Source of the DNA: Nocardia vulneris
GTDB lineage: Bacteria; Actinomycetota; Actinomycetes; Mycobacteriales; Mycobacteriaceae
Length of the DNA stretch: 64,000 bases
NCBI RefSeq assembly: GCF_001613425.1
Contig: NZ_BDCI01000002.1
Span: forward strand, 62,001 to 126,000
Reading direction: 5' to 3'
Shown: piece after piece, positions 54,163 through 62,621 of the stretch
How positions within the stretch are numbered: position 1 is the stretch's first letter
Layout: each line of letters starts with the position of its first letter
Position numbers and translations under genes: made by a program
The notes under the pieces: generated by a model
What the model was told of the DNA's origin: nothing
What the model saw: the letters and a program-made list of their open reading frames with translations, nothing else
Databases searched by the model: none

Positions 54163-56454
54163 ATGTCCGGTCGAGGCGGACGACAAGCGAACGACAGCAT
54201 CACCCTGGCCGGCGTCCGGCAGAACAACCTGAAGAACGTATCGCTGAGCATCCCGAAGGGGCAGCTGACCGTTTTCACAGGCGTGTCGGGTTCCGGAAAG
54301 TCGTCGCTGGTGTTCGGCACGATCGCCGTCGAGTCCCAGCGGCAGCTCAACGAGACCTTCCCATGGTTCATCCGCAACCGGCTGCCCAAATACGAGCGGC
54401 CCCACGCGGAGAACATGGCACACCTGTCCACCGCCATCGTGGTCGATCAGCGGCAGCTCGGCGGCAACAGCCGCTCGACCGTCGGCACGATGACCGAGAT
54501 CAATCCGATGCTGCGCGTGCTGTTCTCCCGGCACGGCAAGCCCAGCGCGGGCGAATCCACCGCGTACTCGTTCAACGTGCCGCAGGGCATGTGCACCGAA
54601 TGCGAAGGGCTCGGCCGCACCGCGCGGCTCGACCTGGACCTGCTGCTCGACAAGAGCAAATCGCTCAACGACGGCGCGATCACCTCTCCCCTCTTCGCGG
54701 TCGGCGGCTATCCGTGGACCACCTACGCGGAGTCGGGCCTCTTCGATGCCGATAAACCGTTGCGGGACTTCAATTCCGAGGAATGGGACCTGCTGCTGCA
54801 CGGCGGCGGGTTCAAGGTGCGGCGACCAGGCCGCGACGTCACCCACTCCAACACCTACGAGGGCATCGTCGTCCGGTTCAACCGCCGCTATCTGGACAAC
54901 GGCTTGGACGCGCTGAAGGACAAGGAGCGCAAGGACGTCGAGCAGGTCGTCACGACCCGCACCTGCGAGGTGTGCGGTGGCGCGCGGCTCAACAAGGCGG
55001 CGCTCGCCTCGAAGATCAAGGGCAACAACATCGCCGACTATGCCGAGATGGAGGTGAGCGAGCTGATCGTCGAGCTGGGGAAGATCGACGATCCGGTCGC
55101 GAAACCCGTTGTGCAGGCCGCTGTCACGGCGCTGGAACGACTCGAATCCATCGGCCTGGGCTACCTCAGCCTCGCTCGCGAGACCTCGACCCTGTCGAGC
55201 GGCGAAGGCCAGCGGCTCAAGACGGTGCGCCATCTCGGCAGCAGCCTCAGCGATCTCACCTTCATCTTCGACGAGCCCAGCGTCGGGCTGCATCCCCGAG
55301 ATGTGCACCGGCTCAACGAACTACTGGGGCGGCTCCGCGACAACGGCAACACGGTGCTCGTCGTGGAACACAATCCCGATGTGATGAGCGTGGCCGATCG
55401 CCTCGTCGACATGGGCCCCGGCGCCGGCGCGCACGGTGGCGAGGTGGTGTTCGAGGGGACCTTCCGCAAGCTGCTCGCCTCCGACACACTCACCGGGCGC
55501 AGGCTCCGCGCGCACACCGGATTGAAGGAGCAGGTCCGCACGGCCACCGGAGCGCTGACCATCAGCAAAGCGAAGCTGAACAACCTGCGCGATGTCACGG
55601 TGCGGATCCCGACCGGGGTGCTCACCGCGGTCACCGGCGTCGCCGGATCCGGCAAGAGTTCGCTCATCTCAGGGGCTTTCGCCGCACAGCATCCGGACGC
55701 GGTGATGGTCGACCAGTCGGGGATCGGCATCTCCGCGCGGTCGACCCCGGCCACCTATGTCGACATCATGGACACGGTCCGCGCGCTGTTCGCGAAGGCC
55801 AACGACGCCGAACCCGGACTGTTCAGCTTCAATTCCACCGGCGCGTGCCCGGCCTGCCAGGGACGCGGCGTGATCCAGACCGACCTCGCCTACCTTGACC
55901 CGGTGACCGTCACCTGCGAGGTGTGCGAGGGGCTGCGCTACCGGCCCGAGGCGCTGGAAAAGACCTTGCGCGGCAAGAACATCGCCGAGGTGCTCGCGCT
56001 CACCGTCGAAGAGGGCCTCGACTACTTCACCGAGGAGAAGGTCACCGGCAAGCTCGCTCTGCTCGACCAGGTCGGACTCGCCTATCTCACGCTCGGCCAA
56101 CCCCTTTCGACCCTGTCCGGCGGGGAACGGCAGCGGCTCAAACTCGCCCACCGCCTGCAGGACACCGGGACGGTCTTCGTCTTCGACGAGCCGACCACCG
56201 GCCTGCACATGTCCGACGTGGACCGCCTGCTGGTCCTCTTCGATCACCTGGTTGACGACGGCAACACCGTCATCGTCGTCGAACACGACCTCGAGGTCGT
56301 CAAACACGCGGACTGGGTCATCGATCTCGGCCCCGACGCCGGACGGCACGGCGGCAAGGTCCTCTTCGAGGGCACGCCCCGGGACCTGACCGACGACGAC
56401 CAGTCCGTGACCGCGCAATACCTGCGCGCCGACCTCGAACGAGCCGACCGCTAG
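54163..56454 (+). CDS. UvrA-like ABC protein for self-resistance (DrrC type)
   Basis: A 763-residue double-ABC protein, about 190 residues shorter than nucleotide-repair UvrA and about the size of DrrC. Walker A motifs are GVSGSGKSS near 40 and GVAGSGKSS near 495; signatures are LSSGEGQRL near 345 and LSGGERQRL near 652; Walker B motifs are FIFDEPSVGLH and FVFDEPTTGLH. Zinc-finger pairs CTECEG, CEVCGG, CPACQG and CEVCEG are present. Such proteins protect producers of DNA-binding drugs by acting at the drug-DNA complex. PBDs alkylate guanine in the minor groove, so this is a strong immunity candidate. Confidence 0.9.
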   Translation: MSGRGGRQANDSITLAGVRQNNLKNVSLSIPKGQLTVFTGVSGSGKSSLVFGTIAVESQRQLNETFPWFIRNRLPKYERPHAENMAHLSTAIVVDQRQLGGNSRSTVGTMTEINPMLRVLFSRHGKPSAGESTAYSFNVPQGMCTECEGLGRTARLDLDLLLDKSKSLNDGAITSPLFAVGGYPWTTYAESGLFDADKPLRDFNSEEWDLLLHGGGFKVRRPGRDVTHSNTYEGIVVRFNRRYLDNGLDALKDKERKDVEQVVTTRTCEVCGGARLNKAALASKIKGNNIADYAEMEVSELIVELGKIDDPVAKPVVQAAVTALERLESIGLGYLSLARETSTLSSGEGQRLKTVRHLGSSLSDLTFIFDEPSVGLHPRDVHRLNELLGRLRDNGNTVLVVEHNPDVMSVADRLVDMGPGAGAHGGEVVFEGTFRKLLASDTLTGRRLRAHTGLKEQVRTATGALTISKAKLNNLRDVTVRIPTGVLTAVTGVAGSGKSSLISGAFAAQHPDAVMVDQSGIGISARSTPATYVDIMDTVRALFAKANDAEPGLFSFNSTGACPACQGRGVIQTDLAYLDPVTVTCEVCEGLRYRPEALEKTLRGKNIAEVLALTVEEGLDYFTEEKVTGKLALLDQVGLAYLTLGQPLSTLSGGERQRLKLAHRLQDTGTVFVFDEPTTGLHMSDVDRLLVLFDHLVDDGNTVIVVEHDLEVVKHADWVIDLGPDAGRHGGKVLFEGTPRDLTDDDQSVTAQYLRADLERADR

Positions 56455-56477
56455 CGACCCGGACAAACCGGTCGCCC

Positions 56478-56499
56478 TCCCCCTGACCAGGGGGGATTT
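56478..56499 (+). terminator. Putative terminator at the end of the plus operon
   Basis: TCCCCCT-GACC-AGGGGGGA forms a 7-bp stem followed by TTT, 24 nt after the uvrA-like stop. It would separate the resistance gene from the fatty acid permease. Confidence 0.5.
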
Positions 56500-56638
56500 C
56501 TGCGTATTTGCAGACCGGATCTGCGTGATTCCTTATTGTCTGCGGACAGGTGGGCCTCGATACTGGCCAACCGAGCCCGTGTGCGGTGCGTCACATGCGC
56601 GCGCAGGGGTGGTGTGTAGAAAGATGAGGGACAGCTCC

Positions 56639-58078
56639 ATGACGGCCACGATCGACGAAACCAGCTCCGAGAAAGGACTAGCGCGGATCGCGCAGTCGCT
56701 CGCGAAATGGACGGAGAAATGGTTTCCGGACGCCTACGTCGTCGCCCTGGCCGGTGTGTTCATCGTGGCCGTCGCGGCATTGGCGAACGGCTCGTCGCCG
56801 CAGACCGTGGTGACCGCCTTCGGCGACGGTTTCTGGGATCTCACGGCTTTCACCCTGCAGATGGCCATGGTCGTGCTGACCGGCTACGTGGTGGCCACTT
56901 CCCCACCGGTCGCGCGACTCATCGAACGGCTCGCCGCCGTACCGCGATCCGCCGCGGGCGCAGTGAGTTTCGTTGCGTTCCTGAGCATGTCGGTGTCCTT
57001 CCTGAACTGGGGGCTCAGCCTGGTGTTCGGCGGCCTGCTGGCCCGCGCGATCGCCCGGCGCACCGATCTGCGGGTGGACTATCGCGCGCTCGGCGCGGCG
57101 GCCTTCATGGGGCTGGGTGCGGTGTGGGCACTGGGCATCTCCTCCTCGGCCGCGCAGTTGCAGGCGACGGCGAGTTCCTTGCCGCCCGCCCTGCTGCGGA
57201 TCACCGGCGTCCTGGACTTCGGGATGACGATCTTCACCTGGCAGTCGCTGCTGACGTGCGCGATCATCATGGCCATCACCGTGGTCATCGCCCATTTCTC
57301 GGCGCCGAAGGGCGAGGCGATCAAGACCGCCGAAGAACTCGAGGTCGACCTCGACGATCAGCCCGACGAGGTCACCCCGCGGGCGCGGCCCGGCGAATGG
57401 CTCGAATACAGCCGCATCCTGCCGATCATCGCGGGGCTGATGACGTTGGGCTGGTTGATCTCCCAGTTCGTCACCAAGGCGGCGCTCACGGTGGTGAGCA
57501 GCCTCAACGGCTACCTGCTCGTCTTCCTCGTGCTCGGCTTGGTGCTGCACGGGACGCCGCGCAAATTCCTGCAAGCCGTCACCCTGGCCGTGCCCGCCAC
57601 CGCGGGCATCCTGGTGCAGTTCCCGCTCTACGCGGCGATGGCCGCGATCCTCACCAAAGCGAAAGGGCGCGGCGGGATCACCGTCTCCGAACACCTGGCC
57701 GACTTCTTCACCAGCATCGGCGGCGGCGGCAGCTTCGCCGTCGTGATCGCCCTCTATACCGTGGTGCTCGGCATCTTCGTCCCGTCCGGCGGCGGAAAGT
57801 GGTTGGTCGAAGCGCCTTACGTCATGCAGTCGGCGACCGATGTGCAGATGAATCTCGGCTGGACGGTGCAGATCTACAATGTGGCCGAGGCGCTGCCGAA
57901 CCTGATCAACCCGTTCTTCATGCTGCCGTTGCTCGCGGTACTGAAACTGCGGGCGCGCGATCTCGTCGGATTCACGTTCCTGCAGTTCATCTTCCACCTC
58001 CCGGTGGTGCTGCTACTCGTCTGGCTGCTCGGCATGACATTCGACTACGTCCCGCCGATCATCCCCGCCGGCAAGTGA
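56639..58078 (+). CDS. Short-chain fatty acid permease (AtoE family)
   Basis: About 479 residues with about eleven to twelve hydrophobic helices. The family segments SFLNWGLSLVFGG, IFVPSGGGKWLVEAPYVMQ and NPFFMLPLLAV are seen. The AtoE family imports short-chain fatty acids such as acetoacetate or butyrate. I use ATG 56639, with GAGGGA 8 nt upstream. It lies beyond the terminator after the resistance gene and is probably outside the PBD cluster. Confidence 0.85.
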   Translation: MTATIDETSSEKGLARIAQSLAKWTEKWFPDAYVVALAGVFIVAVAALANGSSPQTVVTAFGDGFWDLTAFTLQMAMVVLTGYVVATSPPVARLIERLAAVPRSAAGAVSFVAFLSMSVSFLNWGLSLVFGGLLARAIARRTDLRVDYRALGAAAFMGLGAVWALGISSSAAQLQATASSLPPALLRITGVLDFGMTIFTWQSLLTCAIIMAITVVIAHFSAPKGEAIKTAEELEVDLDDQPDEVTPRARPGEWLEYSRILPIIAGLMTLGWLISQFVTKAALTVVSSLNGYLLVFLVLGLVLHGTPRKFLQAVTLAVPATAGILVQFPLYAAMAAILTKAKGRGGITVSEHLADFFTSIGGGGSFAVVIALYTVVLGIFVPSGGGKWLVEAPYVMQSATDVQMNLGWTVQIYNVAEALPNLINPFFMLPLLAVLKLRARDLVGFTFLQFIFHLPVVLLLVWLLGMTFDYVPPIIPAGK

Positions 58079-58142
58079 GAACGGTTCGGTCGCAATAGCC
58101 GAAAGTCGTTGATCGGCAGCCGGTCCGGTGGATTCTGAGGGC

Positions 58143-58745
58143 ATGAGGATCTACGCCGACCGCCCGGCCACCGCACTGCGCCAGCTCGTCACCGACCTCC
58201 TCGTGGCGGCGTGGGTGTACGGCACCATCCGCGCCGCCCTGTGGCTACACGACCTGGTGCTGGCCCTCGCCGTGCCCGGGCGCAAACTCGAAGGCGCGGG
58301 CGCAGGCCTGGCCGACAACCTCGACACCGTCGGCGACAAGGTGGGCCGGGTTCCCGTGGTGGGCGACGAATTGACCTCGCCGTTCGAGCGGGCCGCCACG
58401 GCGGCCCGCTCGATCGCCGAGGCGGGCCACGATCAGCAGGACCTCGTCGGCGATCTCGCGCTCGCCCTCGCCCTCGGCCTGTCCGTCGTTCCGCTCGGAC
58501 TGGTCCTGTTCGTCTGGCTGCCGCTGCGGCTGCGCTGGATCCGCCGCGCCGCCACCGCGACCCGGTTGCGCTCGGACCCCGGCGGACGAGACCTCCTCGC
58601 CCTGCGCGCCCTCACCCACCAGCCGCTGCGGCGGCTCGACCGTATCGACCCCGAGGTGGTCACCGCCTGGCGACGCGGGGACGATGCCACCGTCCGCGCC
58701 CTCGCCACCCTCGAACTCCGCACCCTCGGCCTCCGCGGATCCTGA
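58143..58745 (+). CDS. Hypothetical membrane protein
   Basis: A 200-residue protein with hydrophobic segments near residues 16-45 and 105-128, separated by a polar stretch with GAGLADNLDTVGDKVGRVPVVGD, a Gly/Asp/Val pattern common in actinobacterial membrane proteins of unknown function. ATG 58143 is preferred over the ATG 15 nt upstream on weak grounds (GAGGG). Confidence 0.65.
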   Translation: MRIYADRPATALRQLVTDLLVAAWVYGTIRAALWLHDLVLALAVPGRKLEGAGAGLADNLDTVGDKVGRVPVVGDELTSPFERAATAARSIAEAGHDQQDLVGDLALALALGLSVVPLGLVLFVWLPLRLRWIRRAATATRLRSDPGGRDLLALRALTHQPLRRLDRIDPEVVTAWRRGDDATVRALATLELRTLGLRGS

Positions 58746-58803
58746 ACCGCCGGTAGGTCGGATGATCAGGGGGAATCGACGGCGGCGTCGGTCGAGTAGG
58801 CAG

Positions 58804-59349
58804 TTACGTCAGTTCCTCCTGATCGCTTGTCCGGCAGGGGATCTCGTCGTCGAGGGTCAGTACGACCAGTGGCAGCGGACGGTCCACCTTGGACTGGAAG
58901 TCCGCCAGCAGGGGGTTGTCGGCCAGCACCCAGGCCGCGAACTCGTCGTAGTCCGCGCCTTCGAGCACCCTGCCGGTCCCCCGGTAGGTTCTGTCCCGCA
59001 GTTCGATGGTGACCTGCGGGTTCGCCTTGATGTTGTGCCACCAGGCCGGGTACCTGTCCTCCATGAACGAGCTCACGTACATGAGGTCACCGCGATATGC
59101 CGGGCCGAGCGGAACCGTATGCCGCTTGCCGCTTTTCGCGCCCGTGGTGGTGAGCAGGATCAGATCCCCACCCGCATACGCGCCACCCACCTTGCCCGAG
59201 TTCGCCCGGAACTCGGCAATGACGTCCACATTCCAGTCGACAATGCTGCCGTCCGGGTCCCACGCCTGGTTCCACGGCGCGTTCGGATCGTCGTAGCCGG
59301 TGATCCCAGCCTGATCCGCCGGTGCCGCAGTCGATTCGGTTTCGCTCAT
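58804..59349 (-). CDS. DDN-like F420-dependent nitroreductase family protein
   Basis: A 181-residue protein of the deazaflavin-dependent nitroreductase family: LILLTTTGAKSGKRHTVPLGP near 63-83 and YPAWWHNIKANPQVTIELRDRTYRGTGRVL near 99-129. Members reduce quinones or enone substrates with F420H2. The start is ATG 59349. A perfect inverted repeat lies 21 nt upstream. No PBD role is needed. Confidence 0.85.
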   Translation of the reverse strand: MSETESTAAPADQAGITGYDDPNAPWNQAWDPDGSIVDWNVDVIAEFRANSGKVGGAYAGGDLILLTTTGAKSGKRHTVPLGPAYRGDLMYVSSFMEDRYPAWWHNIKANPQVTIELRDRTYRGTGRVLEGADYDEFAAWVLADNPLLADFQSKVDRPLPLVVLTLDDEIPCRTSDQEELT

Positions 59350-59369
59350 GGTCAGAGCATGCCGGTCAC

Positions 59370-59390
59370 TTAGGACACCTACAGTCCTAA
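59370..59390. promoter_or_regulatory. Perfect inverted repeat upstream of the nitroreductase gene
   Basis: TTAGGAC-N7-GTCCTAA. The spacing resembles HxlR/MarR-type operators, which often control nitroreductases. No matching regulator gene is adjacent in the window. Confidence 0.55.
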
Positions 59391-59496
59391 TACCAGGAGT
59401 CCCGGCCGGGAGCCGCGGCCAGTGGTCCGCCGGGCTGCGTTCCTCGCTCCTCCGCACCGCCGACCTCCACCACTCGGCGGCGGCGGCGGTTCGCCC

Positions 59497-60051
59497 CTAG
59501 GTGCGCACGACGAGGACCGCTCCGGCGGCGAGGAGCGCGAGGACGATGGCGGCGAGGCCGTAGACGAGGCGATGATTGCGCAGGACGGGGACGAAGCGGT
59601 CGAGCGCGTAGCGGCCGGGGCCGGTCAGGGTGAGCGCGGCGGCGGCCGCGGTGAGGATCAGTTCGTATTCGATGCCCTTCGGGGCGAAGAAGGCGCCGGT
59701 GCCCTTGACCGCGATGGCGTTCAGCAGGGTACCGACCACGGCCGCACCGGCCAGCGGGGTGAGCAGGCCGACGGCGAGCGCGAGGCCGCCGAACGTCTCG
59801 GTCACGCCCGCGACGAACGCCATGGCTTCGCCGGCGGGATAGCCCTTGCTGGAGAAGAACTTTCCGGTCCCGTCCAGTCCCCCGCCACCGAACCAGCCGA
59901 ACAGCTTCTGCGCGCCGTGCGCGGCCATCGTCAGCCCGACCGCGATGCGCAGCAGGAACAGGCCCGCGCCGTAAGCGTGCGGGGTCGCGGCGCGGTCCGG
60001 TGCCACGCGGGCCGCGGCTGCGGTAGGTACGGATGTTGCGGTGGAACTCAT
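59497..60051 (-). CDS. DoxX family membrane protein
   Basis: A 184-residue protein with about four or five helices and the DoxX motifs LLRIAVGLTMAAHGAQKLFGWFGG near 30-53 and AGVTETFGGLALAVGLLTPLA near 80-100. Function is not settled; some relatives act in redox stress complexes. It lies 28 nt downstream of the LigB-type dioxygenase on the same strand and is probably cotranscribed and MarR-controlled with it. Confidence 0.83.
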   Translation of the reverse strand: MSSTATSVPTAAAARVAPDRAATPHAYGAGLFLLRIAVGLTMAAHGAQKLFGWFGGGGLDGTGKFFSSKGYPAGEAMAFVAGVTETFGGLALAVGLLTPLAGAAVVGTLLNAIAVKGTGAFFAPKGIEYELILTAAAAALTLTGPGRYALDRFVPVLRNHRLVYGLAAIVLALLAAGAVLVVRT

Positions 60052-60079
60052 TCGATGGTCCTTTCGATGGGGGCAGGGG

Positions 60080-60844
60080 TCAGCCGAATTGGAGGGAACG
60101 TTTCGCCAGGCCGTTCCAGAAGCCGTCGATCACGCTGCGCTGGGTGCTCAGATCGGCGTCGGCCGCGCCGAGCGCGACGAACAGCGGCGCGAAGTGTTCG
60201 CTGCGCGGGTGCGCCGCCGCCGCGGCCGGAGCCTTCTTCTCGAAATCGAGCAGGGCGTCGACATCGCCGGCGGCCAGCGCCCGTCGGCCCCAGTCGTCGA
60301 ACTCGGCCATCACCGCATGCACCGAGCCGTCCTGGGTCAGCGCGCGCAGATTGTGGGTGAAGAAGCCGCTGCCGACGATCAGCACACCTTGGTCGCGCAG
60401 CGGCGCGAGCTTGCGGCCGAGTTCCAGCAGACCGGACGGGTCGAGCGTCGGCATCGACAGTTGCAGCACCGGCACGTCGGCCGCCGGGTACATCTCCACC
60501 AGCGGCACGTACGCCCCGTGGTCGAGCCCGCGATCGGGCACGTCGTGCACCGTGCGGCCGGGGGCCCGCAGCAGTGCGCGCACGTCGTCGGCGAGTTCGG
60601 GTGCCCCGGGCGCGGGGTAGGTCACGTCGTAGTAGTGCTGCGGAAAGCCCCAGAAGTCGTAGACCAGCGGAACCGTCGCGGTCGCGCCGACGGCGAGCGG
60701 CGCGTCTTCCCAGTGCGCCGAAATCATCAGGATCGCTTCGGGTTTCGGCAGTTCCGCGGACCAGGCGGCCAATTGCCCCGGCCACAGCGCATCATCGGCC
60801 AGCGGCGGGGCGCCGTGCGACAGGTACACCACGGGCATTCGCAT
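60080..60844 (-). CDS. LigB-type extradiol dioxygenase (DODA/YgiD family)
   Basis: A 254-residue protein. Metal-site histidines are in YLSHGAPPL near residue 8 and ISAHWEDAPL near 45, with further family segments GLDHGAYVPL near 110 and VGSGFFTHNLR near 162. Relatives open catechol rings such as DOPA at 4,5. I use ATG 60844 (GGGAGG upstream); a longer start at 60883 would place the operator inside the gene. It is unrelated to the VOC-type L-DOPA dioxygenase of the PBD pathway and is paired with a MarR gene. Confidence 0.82.
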   Translation of the reverse strand: MRMPVVYLSHGAPPLADDALWPGQLAAWSAELPKPEAILMISAHWEDAPLAVGATATVPLVYDFWGFPQHYYDVTYPAPGAPELADDVRALLRAPGRTVHDVPDRGLDHGAYVPLVEMYPAADVPVLQLSMPTLDPSGLLELGRKLAPLRDQGVLIVGSGFFTHNLRALTQDGSVHAVMAEFDDWGRRALAAGDVDALLDFEKKAPAAAAAHPRSEHFAPLFVALGAADADLSTQRSVIDGFWNGLAKRSLQFG

Positions 60845-60867
60845 CGGTCTCGGCCTCCCAGCAAGTA

Positions 60868-60919
60868 GTTCAAATTTGAACATCTGTCGACGATGGTAGA
60901 TTATCGTTCGAGTTTGAAC
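60868..60919. promoter_or_regulatory. Twin MarR operators
   Basis: GTTCAAATTTGAAC (60868-60881), a perfect palindrome, and GTTCGAGTTTGAAC (60906-60919), nearly so, lie 38 bp apart between the divergent dioxygenase and MarR genes. They fit one site per promoter. Confidence 0.78.
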
Positions 60920-60938
60920 AATAGGGAGGGTGGTCACA

Positions 60939-61391
60939 GTGGATGAGCCCCGCTGGCTCGACGACGAAGAGATGCGGACCTGGCAGGCGTTCCTCGCCTC
61001 GACGGCACTGCTGAACCGCCGGATCGAACAGCAGCTCAAGGAGGACGCGCACCTGTCGCACACCCAGTACGAGGTGCTGGTGCGACTCGAGGACGCGCCC
61101 GGCGACGCGCTGCGGATGACCGAGCTCTCCGCCGCGCTGTTCACCTCCAAGAGCGGTCTCACCTATCAGATCGGACAGTTGGAGAAGGCGGGCTTCGTCC
61201 GCCGCACCCCCGCCCCCGACGACCCCCGCGGCATCATCGCCACCCTCACTCCCGCCGGCCGCCGCAAACTCCAAGCCGCCGCCCCCGGCCACGTCGCTCT
61301 GGTCCGCGAACTCCTGATCGACGTCCTCACCCCGCAGCAACGCAAAGCCATCGCCGACGGCCTGGGCAAGGTCGCCGCCGACCTGCGTTGA
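60939..61391 (+). CDS. MarR-family regulator (second)
   Basis: A 150-residue winged-helix protein with SHTQYEVLVRLEDAP, the recognition helix region LFTSKSGLTYQIGQLEKAG near 67-85 and the wing RRTPAPDDPRGIIATLT. I use GTG 60939 (AGGGAGG 9 nt upstream). The palindromes in its own promoter region suggest autoregulation and control of the dioxygenase-doxX operon. Confidence 0.87.
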   Translation: MDEPRWLDDEEMRTWQAFLASTALLNRRIEQQLKEDAHLSHTQYEVLVRLEDAPGDALRMTELSAALFTSKSGLTYQIGQLEKAGFVRRTPAPDDPRGIIATLTPAGRRKLQAAAPGHVALVRELLIDVLTPQQRKAIADGLGKVAADLR

Positions 61392-61473
61392 GCACGACGC
61401 GCAATGCTGCGGCGGGTGCCACGCGCACCGGCCGCGTCGACCACGAACGCCGAGACAGTCGAGGAGAACTCTG

Positions 61474-62517
61474 ATGACCTACGTCCCCGAACCCACCAGG
61501 TACGACGGGCCGATGCGGTATCGGCGATCGGGTCGATCCGGGCTCGATCTGCCGATGCTCTCGCTCGGCTTCTGGCACAACTTCGGTGACGACCGGCCGT
61601 ATGGCATCCAGCGCGACATTGCGCTGCGTGCATTCGACCTGGGCATCACCCATTTCGACCTGGCGAACAATTACGGGCCGCCGTACGGGGCGGCCGAGAT
61701 CAATGCCGGACGCATCCTGCGGGAGGACCTGGCCAGGTATCGCGACGAACTCGTACTGTCCACGAAAGCGGGCTGGGACATGTGGCCCGGACCGTACGGG
61801 CAGGGCGGTGGCTCGCGAAAGTATGTGCTCGCCTCGCTCGACCAGTCACTGACCCGGCTCGGCGTGGACTACGTCGACATCTTCTATTCGCACCGGTTCG
61901 ACCCGACGACCCCGCTGGAGGAGACCGCGTCGGCGCTGCACACCGCGGTGCAGCAGGGCAAAGCGCTCTATGTCGGCATCTCGTCGTACACCGCGCAGGA
62001 TTCGCGCACCATCGCGGCGATGCTGCGTGAGCTGGGCACGCCGCTGCTCATCCACCAGCCGTCGTACTCGATGTTGAACCGCTGGATCGAGACCGAAGGA
62101 CTGCTCGACGCCGCCGCCGAGGCGGGCTTCGGCGTCATCGGCTTCACCGCGCTGGCCCAGGGCATGCTCACCGCGAAATATCTGGACGGCATTCCGCAGG
62201 AATCGCGGGCCGCCCAGGACAAGTCGTTCCAGAACGAGCTGCTCACCCCCGCGATGATCGACCGGCTGCGCAAGCTCAACGCCCTCGCCGAGCGACGCGG
62301 CCAGACGCTCGCCCAGCTCGCGCTCGCGTGGGCGCTGCGCGACGAGCGGGTGACATCGCTGGTCATCGGCGCGTCCACGACCGGCCAGCTCGAGCAGAAC
62401 GTCGCCGCGCTCGACGGGCTCGAGTTCCGCGCCGAGGAACTGGCCGAGATCGATGCTCTGCTCGACGACGACGGAGCGGTCGATCTGTGGCGATCGGCCC
62501 GCGAGGGCACGCTCTGA
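61474..62517 (+). CDS. Aldo/keto reductase (YghZ-like)
   Basis: A 347-residue TIM-barrel reductase. It shows FDLANNYGPPYGAAE (catalytic Asp/Tyr region near 62-76), STKAGWDMWPGPYGQGGSRK-like segment (catalytic Lys near 95) and GVDYVDIFYSHRFDPTTPLEE near 130. This matches the L-glyceraldehyde 3-phosphate reductase/beta-subunit-type subfamily. NADPH-dependent carbonyl reduction is expected. Confidence 0.87.
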   Translation: MTYVPEPTRYDGPMRYRRSGRSGLDLPMLSLGFWHNFGDDRPYGIQRDIALRAFDLGITHFDLANNYGPPYGAAEINAGRILREDLARYRDELVLSTKAGWDMWPGPYGQGGGSRKYVLASLDQSLTRLGVDYVDIFYSHRFDPTTPLEETASALHTAVQQGKALYVGISSYTAQDSRTIAAMLRELGTPLLIHQPSYSMLNRWIETEGLLDAAAEAGFGVIGFTALAQGMLTAKYLDGIPQESRAAQDKSFQNELLTPAMIDRLRKLNALAERRGQTLAQLALAWALRDERVTSLVIGASTTGQLEQNVAALDGLEFRAEELAEIDALLDDDGAVDLWRSAREGTL

Positions 62518-62621
62518 CCCTCCGAACCCCTTCGCGCACAGGCGAGTCAGGGGAATACCGGAGGCCGATACCATCCTCCGGGCTGACGACGAACCGCGTG
62601 CCCGCTGCATAGTGTGCCCGC

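Larger units (their letters stand above)
26531..56454. other. Anthramycin-type pyrrolobenzodiazepine biosynthetic gene cluster
   Basis: Twenty-two contiguous genes in two arms. Together they account for a 3-hydroxy-4-methylanthranilate unit, a C3-branched 4-alkyl dehydroproline unit, their NRPS condensation and reductive release, an acrylamide end group, efflux, and UvrA-like resistance. The order of the minus-strand genes (dioxygenase, tyrosine hydroxylase, F420 reductase, isomerase, kynureninase, tryptophan dioxygenase, methyltransferase, formamidase, two NRPSs, kynurenine hydroxylase) resembles, as I recall it, the Streptomyces refuineus anthramycin cluster. The boundaries are inferred from gene function. 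Confidence 0.85.

Noticed and set aside
56639..58078. AtoE permease as part of the antibiotic cluster
   Set aside because: A probable terminator and a 184-bp gap separate it, and its family handles short-chain fatty acids.
60080..60844. LigB-type DOPA dioxygenase as part of the PBD pathway
   Set aside because: The PBD cluster already has the VOC-type 2,3-dioxygenase. This gene has its own MarR and operators and lies outside the cluster boundary.
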